Of a DNA stretch of 64,000 nt, positions 54,482 to 62,428 are shown piece after piece (position 1 is the stretch's first letter; each line of letters starts with the position of its first letter). The notes under the pieces were generated by a model. That model was given only the letters and a program-made list of their open reading frames with translations. It ran no database searches and was not told the DNA's origin. A program made the position numbers and the translations under genes. The DNA is from Niallia circulans NBRC 13626. Lineage in GTDB: Bacteria; Bacillota; Bacilli; Bacillales; Cytobacillaceae. The stretch spans positions 85,356-149,355 of the forward strand of contig NZ_BCVE01000011.1 of assembly GCF_001591585.1 (NCBI RefSeq), read 5' to 3'.

Positions 54482-55255
54482 ATGTTAAAAACAAAAAGAA
54501 TTAAACAAATACAAGATTATGTATTTGAACATCAAACAGTATCTTTAGATGAATTAGTCACAGTCTTTAAAGTATCGAAGAATACGATTAGGAGAGACGT
54601 ACAAGAATTAGTGGATCGAGGCGAATTAAAAAAAGTATACGGAGGAGTTGCGGTTAATAACAGTACATTAGTTTCTTTTACGGAAAGACAAGTTCAAAAT
54701 AAAAACGAAAAAGAATTAATCGGAAAATCCGCAGCTAGTTTTGTAGAGAATGGAGATATTATTTTTATCGATAGCGGAACTACCACACTTGAAATGATGG
54801 AATATGTTAAACAAAAACAATTAACGATCATTACCAATAATTTGGATTTTATTATTCGTGCTTTACCTTATGAGAATTTAAATATCATTACATTAGGGGG
54901 GCTCCTGCAAAGAAATACCAAATCTTTTGCAAGTGTGAAAAGTACAGATATTATTAAAGAATATAATATCAATAAAGCATTCATGGCATCTACAGGTATT
55001 TCTATTTCTAATGGAGTAACAAACTCTTCCCCACTAGAAAGCGAAATCAAAAAAAACGTTGTTGATAGAAGTTCAAAAATCTTCTTGCTCACAGACCATA
55101 AGAAATTTGAAAAATACGCCCTTATGACTTATTGCCGATTAGAAGATGTAGATTATATCGTAACCGATCAAGCACCAAACAGCGAATACAAGGAATTCGC
55201 CCAAGAAAACAACATCGAAATCGTTGTAGCCAGCCAAGAGCACATTACCCAATAA
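54482..55255 (+). CDS. iolR: DeoR-family repressor IolR
   Basis: A 257-residue repressor: N-terminal DeoR helix-turn-helix (about 5-58: KTKRIKQIQDYVFEH, VSKNTIRRDVQELVDRG) and a C-terminal sugar-phosphate sensor domain (about 75-235) with the DeoR motif IFIDSGTTTLEM. In B. subtilis IolR is released by 2-deoxy-5-keto-gluconate-6-phosphate, the IolC product. I take the second ATG (54482), spaced correctly from AGAGGAT. It is divergent from iolA and followed by a terminator. Confidence 0.92.
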   Translation: MLKTKRIKQIQDYVFEHQTVSLDELVTVFKVSKNTIRRDVQELVDRGELKKVYGGVAVNNSTLVSFTERQVQNKNEKELIGKSAASFVENGDIIFIDSGTTTLEMMEYVKQKQLTIITNNLDFIIRALPYENLNIITLGGLLQRNTKSFASVKSTDIIKEYNINKAFMASTGISISNGVTNSSPLESEIKKNVVDRSSKIFLLTDHKKFEKYALMTYCRLEDVDYIVTDQAPNSEYKEFAQENNIEIVVASQEHITQ

Positions 55256-55311
55256 GGTAATCCGGTGGACCGTTCTACTGTGTACCTATGTTCCATTCAG
55301 AAATTCAATAA

Positions 55312-55352
55312 GGCAGGGCACCTTCTCTTCATTGGTGCCTTGCCTTCCTTGT
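55312..55352. terminator. Terminator between iolR and the convergent regulator gene
   Basis: GGCAGGGCACC (55312-55322) pairs with GGTGCCTTGCC (55334-55344) with one G-T wobble, followed by TTCCTTGTTTT on the plus strand. Facing the other way it could also end the regulator transcript at 55.4 kb. Confidence 0.75.
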
Positions 55353-55373
55353 TTTATTAGCACTCATCCCTTA

Positions 55374-57455
55374 TTATGGCACTAGTTTTAAATTGGTTTC
55401 TTCCTGACAGCATATATAATCAAAAACCTCTTCGGAAGTATTACTTGTTTTTAAGATATGATAAAATTCCTCTTTTTCCAGCAATTGTACTAACTGTGAA
55501 AGTGCATTCAAATGAAATTCCTGATTAATGGCTGCCAAACAGAAGACAAATTGAACCGGTTTATTTGTATGTTTATCAAAGTACACTGGCTCATTCAATA
55601 CAGCTATACTTATGGATAATTGATTTACGCCATCTGCTGGTCTTGCATGGGGAAGCGCTACATTTGGCATGATGACCATATAAGGACCATCTTTCCTAGC
55701 ATTTTCGATCATTTTCTGAATATAATTTTCTGTTATTCTTCTTTCTTGTAATAATGGTAAGGCAGATAAGGAAATGGCATCTTGCCAATTCTTTGCCAAT
55801 ACACGTAATTGAATAAGATTTGGGGAGATAATTTCACTTAAATTTGGTCCCTGCTCTTTTTTTAGCTCTACTTTCTCATTTACTGCAAAGTACTCGTATA
55901 ATTCTCGCTTCATTTGCTCTTTTTCTTTCACTACAGCATACTTTTCCACAATTTGCGTAATTAATTCTACACTGGGCAATTTGAAAAAGGAATTCCCCAG
56001 CTCTGTATAAACATCTCTTATTAAACGATACTTTTCTGATATGTCCATAACAGGACTTACAATAAAAACAGGTTTTTTCGTATAAAACAAGCGAATATCT
56101 GGTACAGTAGAAAATAACAAATCATAATCAACGTCTATTTTATCCAGCTGTTGTGTTTCGATAGGAGCTAAAAAAGTGAACTCGGGAAAAATAGACTTTA
56201 AAACGGTATGCGTAATAGAGGAACTCCCAACTCCATTTGGACAAACAATCACACCTACTTTTTTATTTACCTTTCCCTCTTTTTCATTCCTGGATAAGGA
56301 TGCAAAATGAATCGTCAAATAGGCTACTTCTTCTGCGGGAATAGGATGTTTAAATAGCACGCTAAGCGGCTTCATCGTTTCATTCACTATAGTAAATAGA
56401 TGATTGTATTCCTCTATAATCTTCTCATACAATGGATTAACGATCGGCAAATGAAAAAGCAATCTATAATAGGCAGATCGGAAATGCCGGAAAATTTGCT
56501 TAGATACTTCTCTTGGATGTTCAAAGCGAATGCCGGAAAAAGATTCAAAACGCATGCGGATATGTTCAACCAAGTCCATAATAAGTGGAAAATCTTCGCG
56601 ATATTCATCGGCCTCCCCTAATGTTAGACCTAGTACCCAGGCTGTTAAGTAGCAAATATTATCTTCCTTCTGCAAATGATAAAATGATAATAGCTCTTCT
56701 GCAAACTGATATTCTTTTGTAGATTTAACCGATTTCCATTCATGGATGAAGTTAACAGATTCCTTCGTTTTTAATCTTGTCTTTAAAAATAAAAAGGAAT
56801 AAATAAATTCTGTTAACCTGTTCTCGATAAAATGAATCTTATGTTTATTCGAATAAAATAATACAATTTGCTTCATTTGCTCGTAGCTTTCAAGATGATT
56901 TTCTCGTAAAAAATAGCCAAATAATTTGGTGTTTTTATTTGTATTTAATTCTTTTACTATTAACTTTAATCCTAAATAGCGTATCTCGCTCTCGGTTCCT
57001 ACCAAATGATATCCCTGTTTCCGATTGTACTCCAAAGAAATTCCCCTATGCTGTAATTTTGCAGCTAAAGCTTTTAAATCTCCCATTATTGTTGTTTTGC
57101 CAACCTTTAAAGCATCAATGAAATGGTTTATCGACAGATACTCTATGTTTATGAAAAGATAAAGAAACATATATTGTATCCGTTCCTCACTACTTAACAC
57201 ATACTCATCAACTGGAATAGTATTTGATACCTCATTTATTAATAATTCCCTCGTTTCATAGTCAACAGAAATTTGGTTGTAGCTATTTATTTCGATTGGT
57301 TTTTTATGATGGGATGCTAACCAGCTATTTATTTTCTCTAGGCTATAATCAATTTGTCTTTGCGTTAATTTCGTTTGTTCTTGTAAGTTTTGCTTTTCTA
57401 TAAATGGGCGTTCCATAATTTTTTGGATAATGAGGTATGATCGTTCATCTAGCAA
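55374..57455 (-). CDS. PRD-containing PTS regulator (MtlR/LicR-type, with EIIB and EIIA domains)
   Basis: A 693-residue transcriptional activator whose activity is set by PTS phosphorylation. Order of domains: two helix-turn-helix segments (about 1-170; Mga-like second one), two PRD domains (about 180-395; histidines in EHIRMRFESF, FRSAYYRLLFHLPIVNPL, LTIHFASL), an EIIB-like domain (VGVIVCPNGVGSSS, Cys near residue 410) and an EIIA-like domain (VALPHARPAD, His near 607). It is the last gene of the PTS operon, 106 bp after the KDPG-type aldolase gene with a hairpin between. It should sense flux through the adjacent IIA-IIB-IIC and activate this operon. Confidence 0.88.
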   Translation of the reverse strand: MLDERSYLIIQKIMERPFIEKQNLQEQTKLTQRQIDYSLEKINSWLASHHKKPIEINSYNQISVDYETRELLINEVSNTIPVDEYVLSSEERIQYMFLYLFINIEYLSINHFIDALKVGKTTIMGDLKALAAKLQHRGISLEYNRKQGYHLVGTESEIRYLGLKLIVKELNTNKNTKLFGYFLRENHLESYEQMKQIVLFYSNKHKIHFIENRLTEFIYSFLFLKTRLKTKESVNFIHEWKSVKSTKEYQFAEELLSFYHLQKEDNICYLTAWVLGLTLGEADEYREDFPLIMDLVEHIRMRFESFSGIRFEHPREVSKQIFRHFRSAYYRLLFHLPIVNPLYEKIIEEYNHLFTIVNETMKPLSVLFKHPIPAEEVAYLTIHFASLSRNEKEGKVNKKVGVIVCPNGVGSSSITHTVLKSIFPEFTFLAPIETQQLDKIDVDYDLLFSTVPDIRLFYTKKPVFIVSPVMDISEKYRLIRDVYTELGNSFFKLPSVELITQIVEKYAVVKEKEQMKRELYEYFAVNEKVELKKEQGPNLSEIISPNLIQLRVLAKNWQDAISLSALPLLQERRITENYIQKMIENARKDGPYMVIMPNVALPHARPADGVNQLSISIAVLNEPVYFDKHTNKPVQFVFCLAAINQEFHLNALSQLVQLLEKEEFYHILKTSNTSEEVFDYICCQEETNLKLVP

Positions 57456-57493
57456 ATGACTTCACTCCATTTATTGATACATTTAATAATAGA

Positions 57494-57543
57494 AGAGAAA
57501 TAGACTAATGATTGCTGCCTTATTTCTCATTAACTATTTCTCT
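57494..57543 (-). promoter_or_regulatory. Long stem-loop between the aldolase and PTS regulator genes
   Basis: AGAGAAATAG (57494-57503) pairs perfectly with CTATTTCTCT (57534-57543), and the stem continues inward as TAATGA with TCATTA after a small bulge. On the minus strand it is followed by TCTATTATT. It may attenuate transcription into the regulator gene or be a processing site. Confidence 0.55.
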
Positions 57544-57561
57544 TGCTTTATTCTCTATGTT

Positions 57562-58197
57562 TCACTTCTTGTTTCGATATTCTCTTAATTTTTCTACAAG
57601 TTCTCTAGCATTTTGTTCAATTTGTGATGATGTTCCTTTTGTTAACAAACTACCGATTCCTACACAGTCAATTCCATTTTCAAACCAATCTATGATATTA
57701 TCTATCGTAACACCTCCAGAAGCCATTATAGGCATATAAGGAATCGGTGTTTTGAAAACTGTTCCAAGCTGGGATCCGTAATAATTAGAAATCGGGAATG
57801 CTTTAATCATGGAAGCACCTGATTCCATCGCATCCACCATCTCCGAAATGGTTGTACAGCCTGGAGCATAAGGTATTTGGTATCGATTGCATATTCTACT
57901 AACCTCTTCTTTGTAATTTGGTGCAATGATAAATTTCGCTCCAGCTAATATCGCTAATCTTGCTGTTTCTGTATCTAAGACTGTACCAGCCCCTACTAGT
58001 AAACGAGCACCATATTTCTCATTTAACCCCTTTATAATTTCCCCCGCATTTGGTAATGTGTAGCTAATTTCTAATACATCTACTCCTCCAGCTAAGCATC
58101 CATCTGCAATTTCATAGGCACGTTCTAATGTTTCTACCCTTACAATTGCCATAATTGCTGTATTTTCGATTCTATTAAGAATGTTATTTTTGTACAT
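57562..58197 (-). CDS. KDPG/KHG-type aldolase (Eda family)
   Basis: A class I aldolase of 211 residues with a trimeric TIM-barrel fold, splitting a 2-keto-3-deoxy (phospho)acid into pyruvate and an aldehyde. The Schiff-base lysine is K132 in MIKAFPIS and the general-base Glu is E43 in LEISYTLP. I take ATG at 58197, with AAGGGGC upstream, overlapping the DapA-type gene by 14 bp; an in-frame ATG six codons earlier is possible. A second, unrelated pyruvate aldolase is encoded just before it. The usual dehydratase and kinase are missing, so the substrate probably arrives as a phosphorylated acid through the PTS. Confidence 0.87.
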   Translation of the reverse strand: MYKNNILNRIENTAIMAIVRVETLERAYEIADGCLAGGVDVLEISYTLPNAGEIIKGLNEKYGARLLVGAGTVLDTETARLAILAGAKFIIAPNYKEEVSRICNRYQIPYAPGCTTISEMVDAMESGASMIKAFPISNYYGSQLGTVFKTPIPYMPIMASGGVTIDNIIDWFENGIDCVGIGSLLTKGTSSQIEQNARELVEKLREYRNKK

Positions 58198-59110
58198 GAA
58201 TAGCAGCCCCTTCATACGATAATTGATGATATTTTTGTAGATATGCTGCTATTACCGAGTTAATTTCTTCGATTACTTCACTTTTTGGTTCTAAGACTGG
58301 ATACCTAGCTGGCCCAACTGGAATCTGCGCAAGCTCCATTGCCTTTTTTAAGATAGAAGGGGTGGAACCAAGTTTTAATACTCGACGCAGCTCCTCTAAA
58401 CTTTGCTGTGCTTCTTCTGCTTCCTGTCTTTCGCCCTTTTGCCAATGCTTATAAATAGAGACATCTATATATGTTAATAGGTTCGCAGTTGCGGCAATTG
58501 CTCCTGTCGCTCCTTCATCTAAAGCTTTTAAAATTAAAGAATCAGACCCAGATAAAACAGAAAAGGCCTCTTCTTTTGTCACGCTAATATAGTTTTTAAT
58601 ATTTTCAATGTCCCCGCTGCTATCTTTAATTCCTACTATATTATCCACCTTAGCCAGTCGTGCTACTAATGGCGGGCTTAAGTGAATACCAGTATTTTTC
58701 GGAATATTATAGAGTAATATTGGAGTACTTACCGATTCAGCAATTTTTTTATAATGATGATATAATTCATCTTCTGTTAACGACAGAAAATATGGCGTAA
58801 TGACAGAAAGTGCATCTGCTCCCAGCTTCTCCATTTCTTTTGATAGAGAAATGACTTCTGCTGTGCTATTCCCTCCAGTTCCTACAAAAATAGGAACGCG
58901 TTTATTTGTTTCATTAATGACAAGTGAGGCAAATTCGACTTTTTCCTCTCTTGATAAAACATGAAATTCTCCATTCGTACCTAAAATAAATAATCCAGCC
59001 ACCTTTGAAAGGATTAAGCGATTTACTAGATTACGTGTTGCTTGTATATCTATCTTTTGCTCCTGATCAAAAGGGGTAACCATTGCCGTAATGATTCCAC
59101 TAGGCCTCAT
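58184..59110 (-). CDS. DapA/NanA-family pyruvate aldolase or lyase
   Basis: A 308-residue (beta/alpha)8 protein of the dihydrodipicolinate synthase family. The Schiff-base lysine is K162 in GIKDSSGD, Y134 in LLYNIP and the pyruvate carboxylate loop GTNGEF (44-49). The lack of other lysine-pathway genes and the PTS context argue for a sugar-acid aldolase role rather than true DapA. ATG at 59110 follows GAGGTG; the GTG three codons earlier is inside the ribosome site. It is 77 bp after the SIS gene. Confidence 0.83.
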   Translation of the reverse strand: MRPSGIITAMVTPFDQEQKIDIQATRNLVNRLILSKVAGLFILGTNGEFHVLSREEKVEFASLVINETNKRVPIFVGTGGNSTAEVISLSKEMEKLGADALSVITPYFLSLTEDELYHHYKKIAESVSTPILLYNIPKNTGIHLSPPLVARLAKVDNIVGIKDSSGDIENIKNYISVTKEEAFSVLSGSDSLILKALDEGATGAIAATANLLTYIDVSIYKHWQKGERQEAEEAQQSLEELRRVLKLGSTPSILKKAMELAQIPVGPARYPVLEPKSEVIEEINSVIAAYLQKYHQLSYEGAAIHVQK

Positions 59111-59187
59111 TATCTTCACCTCTGTTAAACTATTTATTTTGCTGGCTATAGAAAGTTTCTTCCTCTATAGCCTTTTAAAATTTCCTA

Positions 59188-59775
59188 TTATTTAATGGAC
59201 TGTCCAAGGGTTCCACCAGGATGCCACTTTACATACGTTTGTGCATCCAAGCCTATCTCATTTTGAAGTAATACTGATAAGGTTTGCAGTACAAGCAGTT
59301 CAGCAACAACAGAAGCTCTAGGAGGCTTATTAAGACCATCCCCCTCCTTTGATACACCTGCAAAAATTGCAAAGTCGCTTTGCCGAGCAATCGAGGACTG
59401 CAGATTCCCTGTAATGGAAATGATAATTGCCCCATTTTCTCTTAAAGTGTGAATCGTCTTTTTTAATTCCTCTGTCTCTCCACTATTGGAAATGGCAATT
59501 ACGACATCTCCTTCCACTACTTGACCTGACGAGCCATGAATTGCTTCTGTTCCATCTAAAAAGTAGGCTGGAGTTCCGGTAGAGGATAATAAAGATGCAC
59601 TATAACGTGCAACATAGCTAGGTTTTCCAATACCCGTGAGATGTAATCGTTTTCCTTTTTTCCCAGCATTAATAATACAGGACTTTGCATCTTCTAGATT
59701 AGCTATGGAAATATGGTTGATTAATTGATTCATCTCTTCTTGTATCGCTTCTAAATAGTTCTTCGCCTCACTCAT
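59188..59775 (-). CDS. SIS-domain sugar isomerase (KpsF/GutQ-like, without CBS)
   Basis: A 195-residue SIS protein with RLHLTGIGKPSYVARYSAS, AIHGSSGQVVEGDVVIAISNSG and the C-terminal HPGGTLG typical of arabinose-5-phosphate isomerases, but without the CBS pair found in KdsD. Such short forms interconvert ketose and aldose phosphates. It is fourth in the PTS operon. It probably isomerises the sugar phosphate delivered by the PTS; the exact sugar is unknown. Confidence 0.82.
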   Translation of the reverse strand: MSEAKNYLEAIQEEMNQLINHISIANLEDAKSCIINAGKKGKRLHLTGIGKPSYVARYSASLLSSTGTPAYFLDGTEAIHGSSGQVVEGDVVIAISNSGETEELKKTIHTLRENGAIIISITGNLQSSIARQSDFAIFAGVSKEGDGLNKPPRASVVAELLVLQTLSVLLQNEIGLDAQTYVKWHPGGTLGQSIK

Positions 59776-59827
59776 TTCTTCTTTTCCTTTCCTCTTGATT
59801 TCTTTTTCCCCATAACTTAACTAAAAT

Positions 59828-61090
59828 TTAGTGGAAAAAGCTTAAGAATTTATTGAGAAGCATACCAGTAATATTGTAGTCAATATTTGGAAAAGTCGAC
59901 CCTTCAATATTCATACCAGCAAACACTGGATAGAGAACTGTTGGTAAGAGGGCTAGTAATAATCCAACCACAAATGATCCTGCAACTGCTCCTCTCCAGC
60001 CCCCTGTTGAGTTACCAAAAACCGCAGCCGTTCCTCCTGAGAAGAAAGCAATATGAGCAGCAGGTATAATAACAACTGGGAAATCAAAAAACACCATAAT
60101 AAATACTGCCAAAAGTCCAGCTACATATGCAGACAGGAAACCAACAATTACTGCTGTTGGCGCAAATGGGAAGACAGTCGGAACATCTAGAGCCGGACGC
60201 GAATTCGGGATAAATTTCTCCGAGATAGACACAAAAGCTGCTGTAATTTCGGCCAAAAACATACGTACACCTGTCATTAAAATCGACATCCCTGCTGTGA
60301 ACATAAAGGCTTGGATTAAGGGGAAGACTAGCCAGTGGGTTGTACCAGCTAATTCTTGTGTAACATCTTTTCCCGCCTTTAGAGCAGAGACATAGAAAAG
60401 AATCAACATGATAACAGCCATTCCCATCAGAAAATCTCTAAAAAAAGATAACCAAGCAGGAAATTTAATTGATTCCGTGCTTTTCTCTTGATGCTTGCTG
60501 AATAACATTCCAATACTGCCTGATAAAGCATAGCCTAACATATTAAAATGCCCTATAGCAGTAGCATTGCTGCCTGTAATTTTCCGCATAAAAGGCTGAC
60601 ATAATTGCGGTAAAGCAGCTGAACAAAATCCTAAAATAACCCCGCCAACAAGGATTGAAATAGTATTTGAATACCCATAAGATTTAATAATGAGCGATAG
60701 TACACATGCAAAGAATAAACTATGCCCTCCTGTAAAAAAAATATTCTTCATAGGAGTTATTCTTGCAAAAACTAGATTCATTACAAACCCTAAAATCAAT
60801 GTGCAGGATACAACAAACCCATACTCCGATTGTGCAAGGGCTGTTGCGGCTTCTGGAGATGCGACAACTCCAGTTAAATCAAAGCCATCTTGGAATAAGA
60901 CATTAAAGTTTTTCAATGCAGCTGTCATCGTACTAGCACCTATTCCAAAGATCAAAAACCCAATCAGTGTTTTAAAGGTGCCAGTCATTACTTCTGTCAT
61001 TGCCTTTTTTTGTGCCAGCAATCCAATCAATGCAACTAACGCTAGAATGATTGCAGGATTACTAAATAAACTAATTATGAATTGCATCAT
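59828..61090 (-). CDS. PTS transporter subunit IIC, ascorbate (UlaA/SgaT) family
   Basis: A 420-residue membrane protein with about eleven TM segments. Features of the ascorbate-type IIC family are visible, such as FFTGGHSLFFAC near residue 120, GHFNMLGYALSGSIG and FFSGGTAAVFGNSTGG. It takes up and phosphorylates the substrate with the IIB and IIA encoded just upstream. Members of this family transport ascorbate but also other unknown sugars and acids. The absence of ulaD/E/F-type genes argues against ascorbate here. Confidence 0.87.
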   Translation of the reverse strand: MMQFIISLFSNPAIILALVALIGLLAQKKAMTEVMTGTFKTLIGFLIFGIGASTMTAALKNFNVLFQDGFDLTGVVASPEAATALAQSEYGFVVSCTLILGFVMNLVFARITPMKNIFFTGGHSLFFACVLSLIIKSYGYSNTISILVGGVILGFCSAALPQLCQPFMRKITGSNATAIGHFNMLGYALSGSIGMLFSKHQEKSTESIKFPAWLSFFRDFLMGMAVIMLILFYVSALKAGKDVTQELAGTTHWLVFPLIQAFMFTAGMSILMTGVRMFLAEITAAFVSISEKFIPNSRPALDVPTVFPFAPTAVIVGFLSAYVAGLLAVFIMVFFDFPVVIIPAAHIAFFSGGTAAVFGNSTGGWRGAVAGSFVVGLLLALLPTVLYPVFAGMNIEGSTFPNIDYNITGMLLNKFLSFFH

Positions 61091-61110
61091 TTACTAACAG
61101 CTCCTTCTAT

Positions 61111-61398
61111 TCAAATTTCCGTTTGCTGTAAAAATGCATTTAATTTTTCAAGAATTTCTTTTTTATCTACAATATTTGCAATACCAATAATATGCTGCTT
61201 TATTCCTTTATTACTCAATTCCTGTGCAACGTCGACAAGCGTGATTAATAATTCGCCATCAAACCCAGGCACTCCATCCAATGAGGAATGTTCGACTTGG
61301 ATAGGCAGTTTATTTTCTTTCACAACCTCATTTACCTTTATCTTTAGCATCAAACTTGAACCAACACCTGCTCGACACGCTACTAATGCTTTATACAT
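61111..61398 (-). CDS. PTS transporter subunit IIB (UlaB/SgaB type)
   Basis: A 95-residue cytoplasmic phosphocarrier. The phospho-accepting Cys is C8 in ALVACRAGVGSSLML, the standard loop of lactose/ascorbate-type IIB proteins. It receives phosphate from IIA and passes it to the sugar in IIC. It lies 15 bp after IIA and 20 bp before IIC. Confidence 0.88.
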   Translation of the reverse strand: MYKALVACRAGVGSSLMLKIKVNEVVKENKLPIQVEHSSLDGVPGFDGELLITLVDVAQELSNKGIKQHIIGIANIVDKKEILEKLNAFLQQTEI

Positions 61399-61413
61399 AG
61401 AAATCTCTCCCTT

Positions 61414-61863
61414 TTAAATTTTACTAATATATGAAAATATCTCTTTCGGACTACTGCTTGTATCTAACAGCTTAAAAAACTCCTCATTTTCCAAGAGCTT
61501 TACCAATTCTGCCAATGCTTCCAAATGACTATTACTATCTGTAGCACTTAAGCAGAATAAGTACTTAACAGGGTCATTTGCTTCATTTCCAAACCTAACA
61601 GGATATTCTAAAGTAGTAATCCCAATTGCTGTTTCCTTTGCCCCAAATTCTGCAGGAGCATGTGGTAAAGCTACATGCTTAGTAATGACAATATATGGTC
61701 CTATTGTTTTAGCAATTTCGATTATTTTATTGACATATTCTTTTGTTATTTTGTTTTTCATTACGAGAGGTAGTGTACCTTTTCTAATTGCTTCCTCCCA
61801 ATTATCCACCCTCACATTTAATTGGATAAATTCTTCCTCTAAGATATTGCTTAACAATATCAC
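61414..61863 (-). CDS. PTS transporter subunit IIA (fructose/mannitol type)
   Basis: A 149-residue phosphocarrier; the active-site His is H68 in HVALPHAPAEFG, followed by TAIGITTLEYPVRFG. It is first in the operon and similar to the EIIA-like tail of the regulator at 55.4 kb, fitting a joint system. The ATG has AAGGAGGTAGTG upstream. A 323-bp divergent promoter region separates it from the DUF1858 gene. Confidence 0.88.
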   Translation of the reverse strand: MILLSNILEEEFIQLNVRVDNWEEAIRKGTLPLVMKNKITKEYVNKIIEIAKTIGPYIVITKHVALPHAPAEFGAKETAIGITTLEYPVRFGNEANDPVKYLFCLSATDSNSHLEALAELVKLLENEEFFKLLDTSSSPKEIFSYISKI

Positions 61864-62186
61864 TACCTCCTTTAAAGCCGTTTCCTTTTTTTCATTTCAG
61901 CCTTATTGTATTAACTCTCTTTTAAGCTATACATCCTCCATGTCTTTATTTTTTAAAGTGATCACCTTTAATTAAATTGTAGTTTGTAGCGCTTACTTCT
62001 TCAACGTTCATTGAGTTCTTATTTTGTTGGGAGCCTAAACAAATCATGAACCTAAATAAAATAGCTCCTGTAAAAGTGCTATTGTTTATCCATTATTTTT
62101 AAAGTGTGATTTCCATCACATTTTTGTTTTGATTATTTTGTTATACTTCCATTGAGAATTATTATCAGAAAAAGAGGTGTTATCGA
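61864..62186. other. Divergent promoter region between the PTS operon and the DUF1858 gene
   Basis: 323 bp. The right half holds an Fnr-type box and -10 for the plus-strand genes (62105-62147). A poor cre-like core with AAGCGC (61984-61997, 11 of 14) may serve the PTS operon. A small hairpin (AATAGC/GCTATT at about 62058-62081) lies between. No clear PTS-operon -35/-10 was placed. Confidence 0.45.
62105..62147 (+). promoter_or_regulatory. Fnr-dependent class II promoter
   Basis: TGTGA-TTTCCA-TCACA (62105-62120) is a perfect Fnr/Crp-type palindrome. A -10, TATACT, lies at 62142-62147, which puts the start site near 62154 and the box centre at -41.5, the position used by Fnr-activated promoters in Bacillus. 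No -35 is seen, as expected for an activated promoter. Confidence 0.7.
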
Positions 62187-62420
62187 TTGGCTAAACTATT
62201 AGATTTAAATCTAACCATCTTAGAACTAACCACTACTTATCCAGAATTAGTCAGCGTTTTAAAAGACCTTGGATTTGAAAAGATTACAGACCCTCGCATA
62301 ATACAAACTGCCGGACGAATAATGACGATTCCAAAGGGATGCCGCATAAGAAAAATATCAATGGAAACAGTAAAGCAAACTTGTATAGATCATGGATTTA
62401 CAATTATAGAAGAAGGATGA
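62187..62420 (+). CDS. DUF1858-domain small protein
   Basis: A 77-residue protein matching the DUF1858/ScdA N-terminal type: LDLNLTILELTTTYPELVSVLKDLGFEKITDP. Such domains occur with hemerythrin-like di-iron proteins linked to anaerobic or nitrosative stress. The start is TTG after AGAGGTG. It is cotranscribed with the DUF438/hemerythrin gene eight bases downstream, behind an Fnr-type promoter. The molecular function is unknown. Confidence 0.78.
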   Translation: MAKLLDLNLTILELTTTYPELVSVLKDLGFEKITDPRIIQTAGRIMTIPKGCRIRKISMETVKQTCIDHGFTIIEEG

Positions 62421-62428
62421 GACAACAT

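Noticed and set aside
60690..61097. Plus-strand ORF of 135 codons antisense to the IIC gene
   Set aside because: Length arises from the codon bias of the IIC gene; no ribosome site or recognisable domain.
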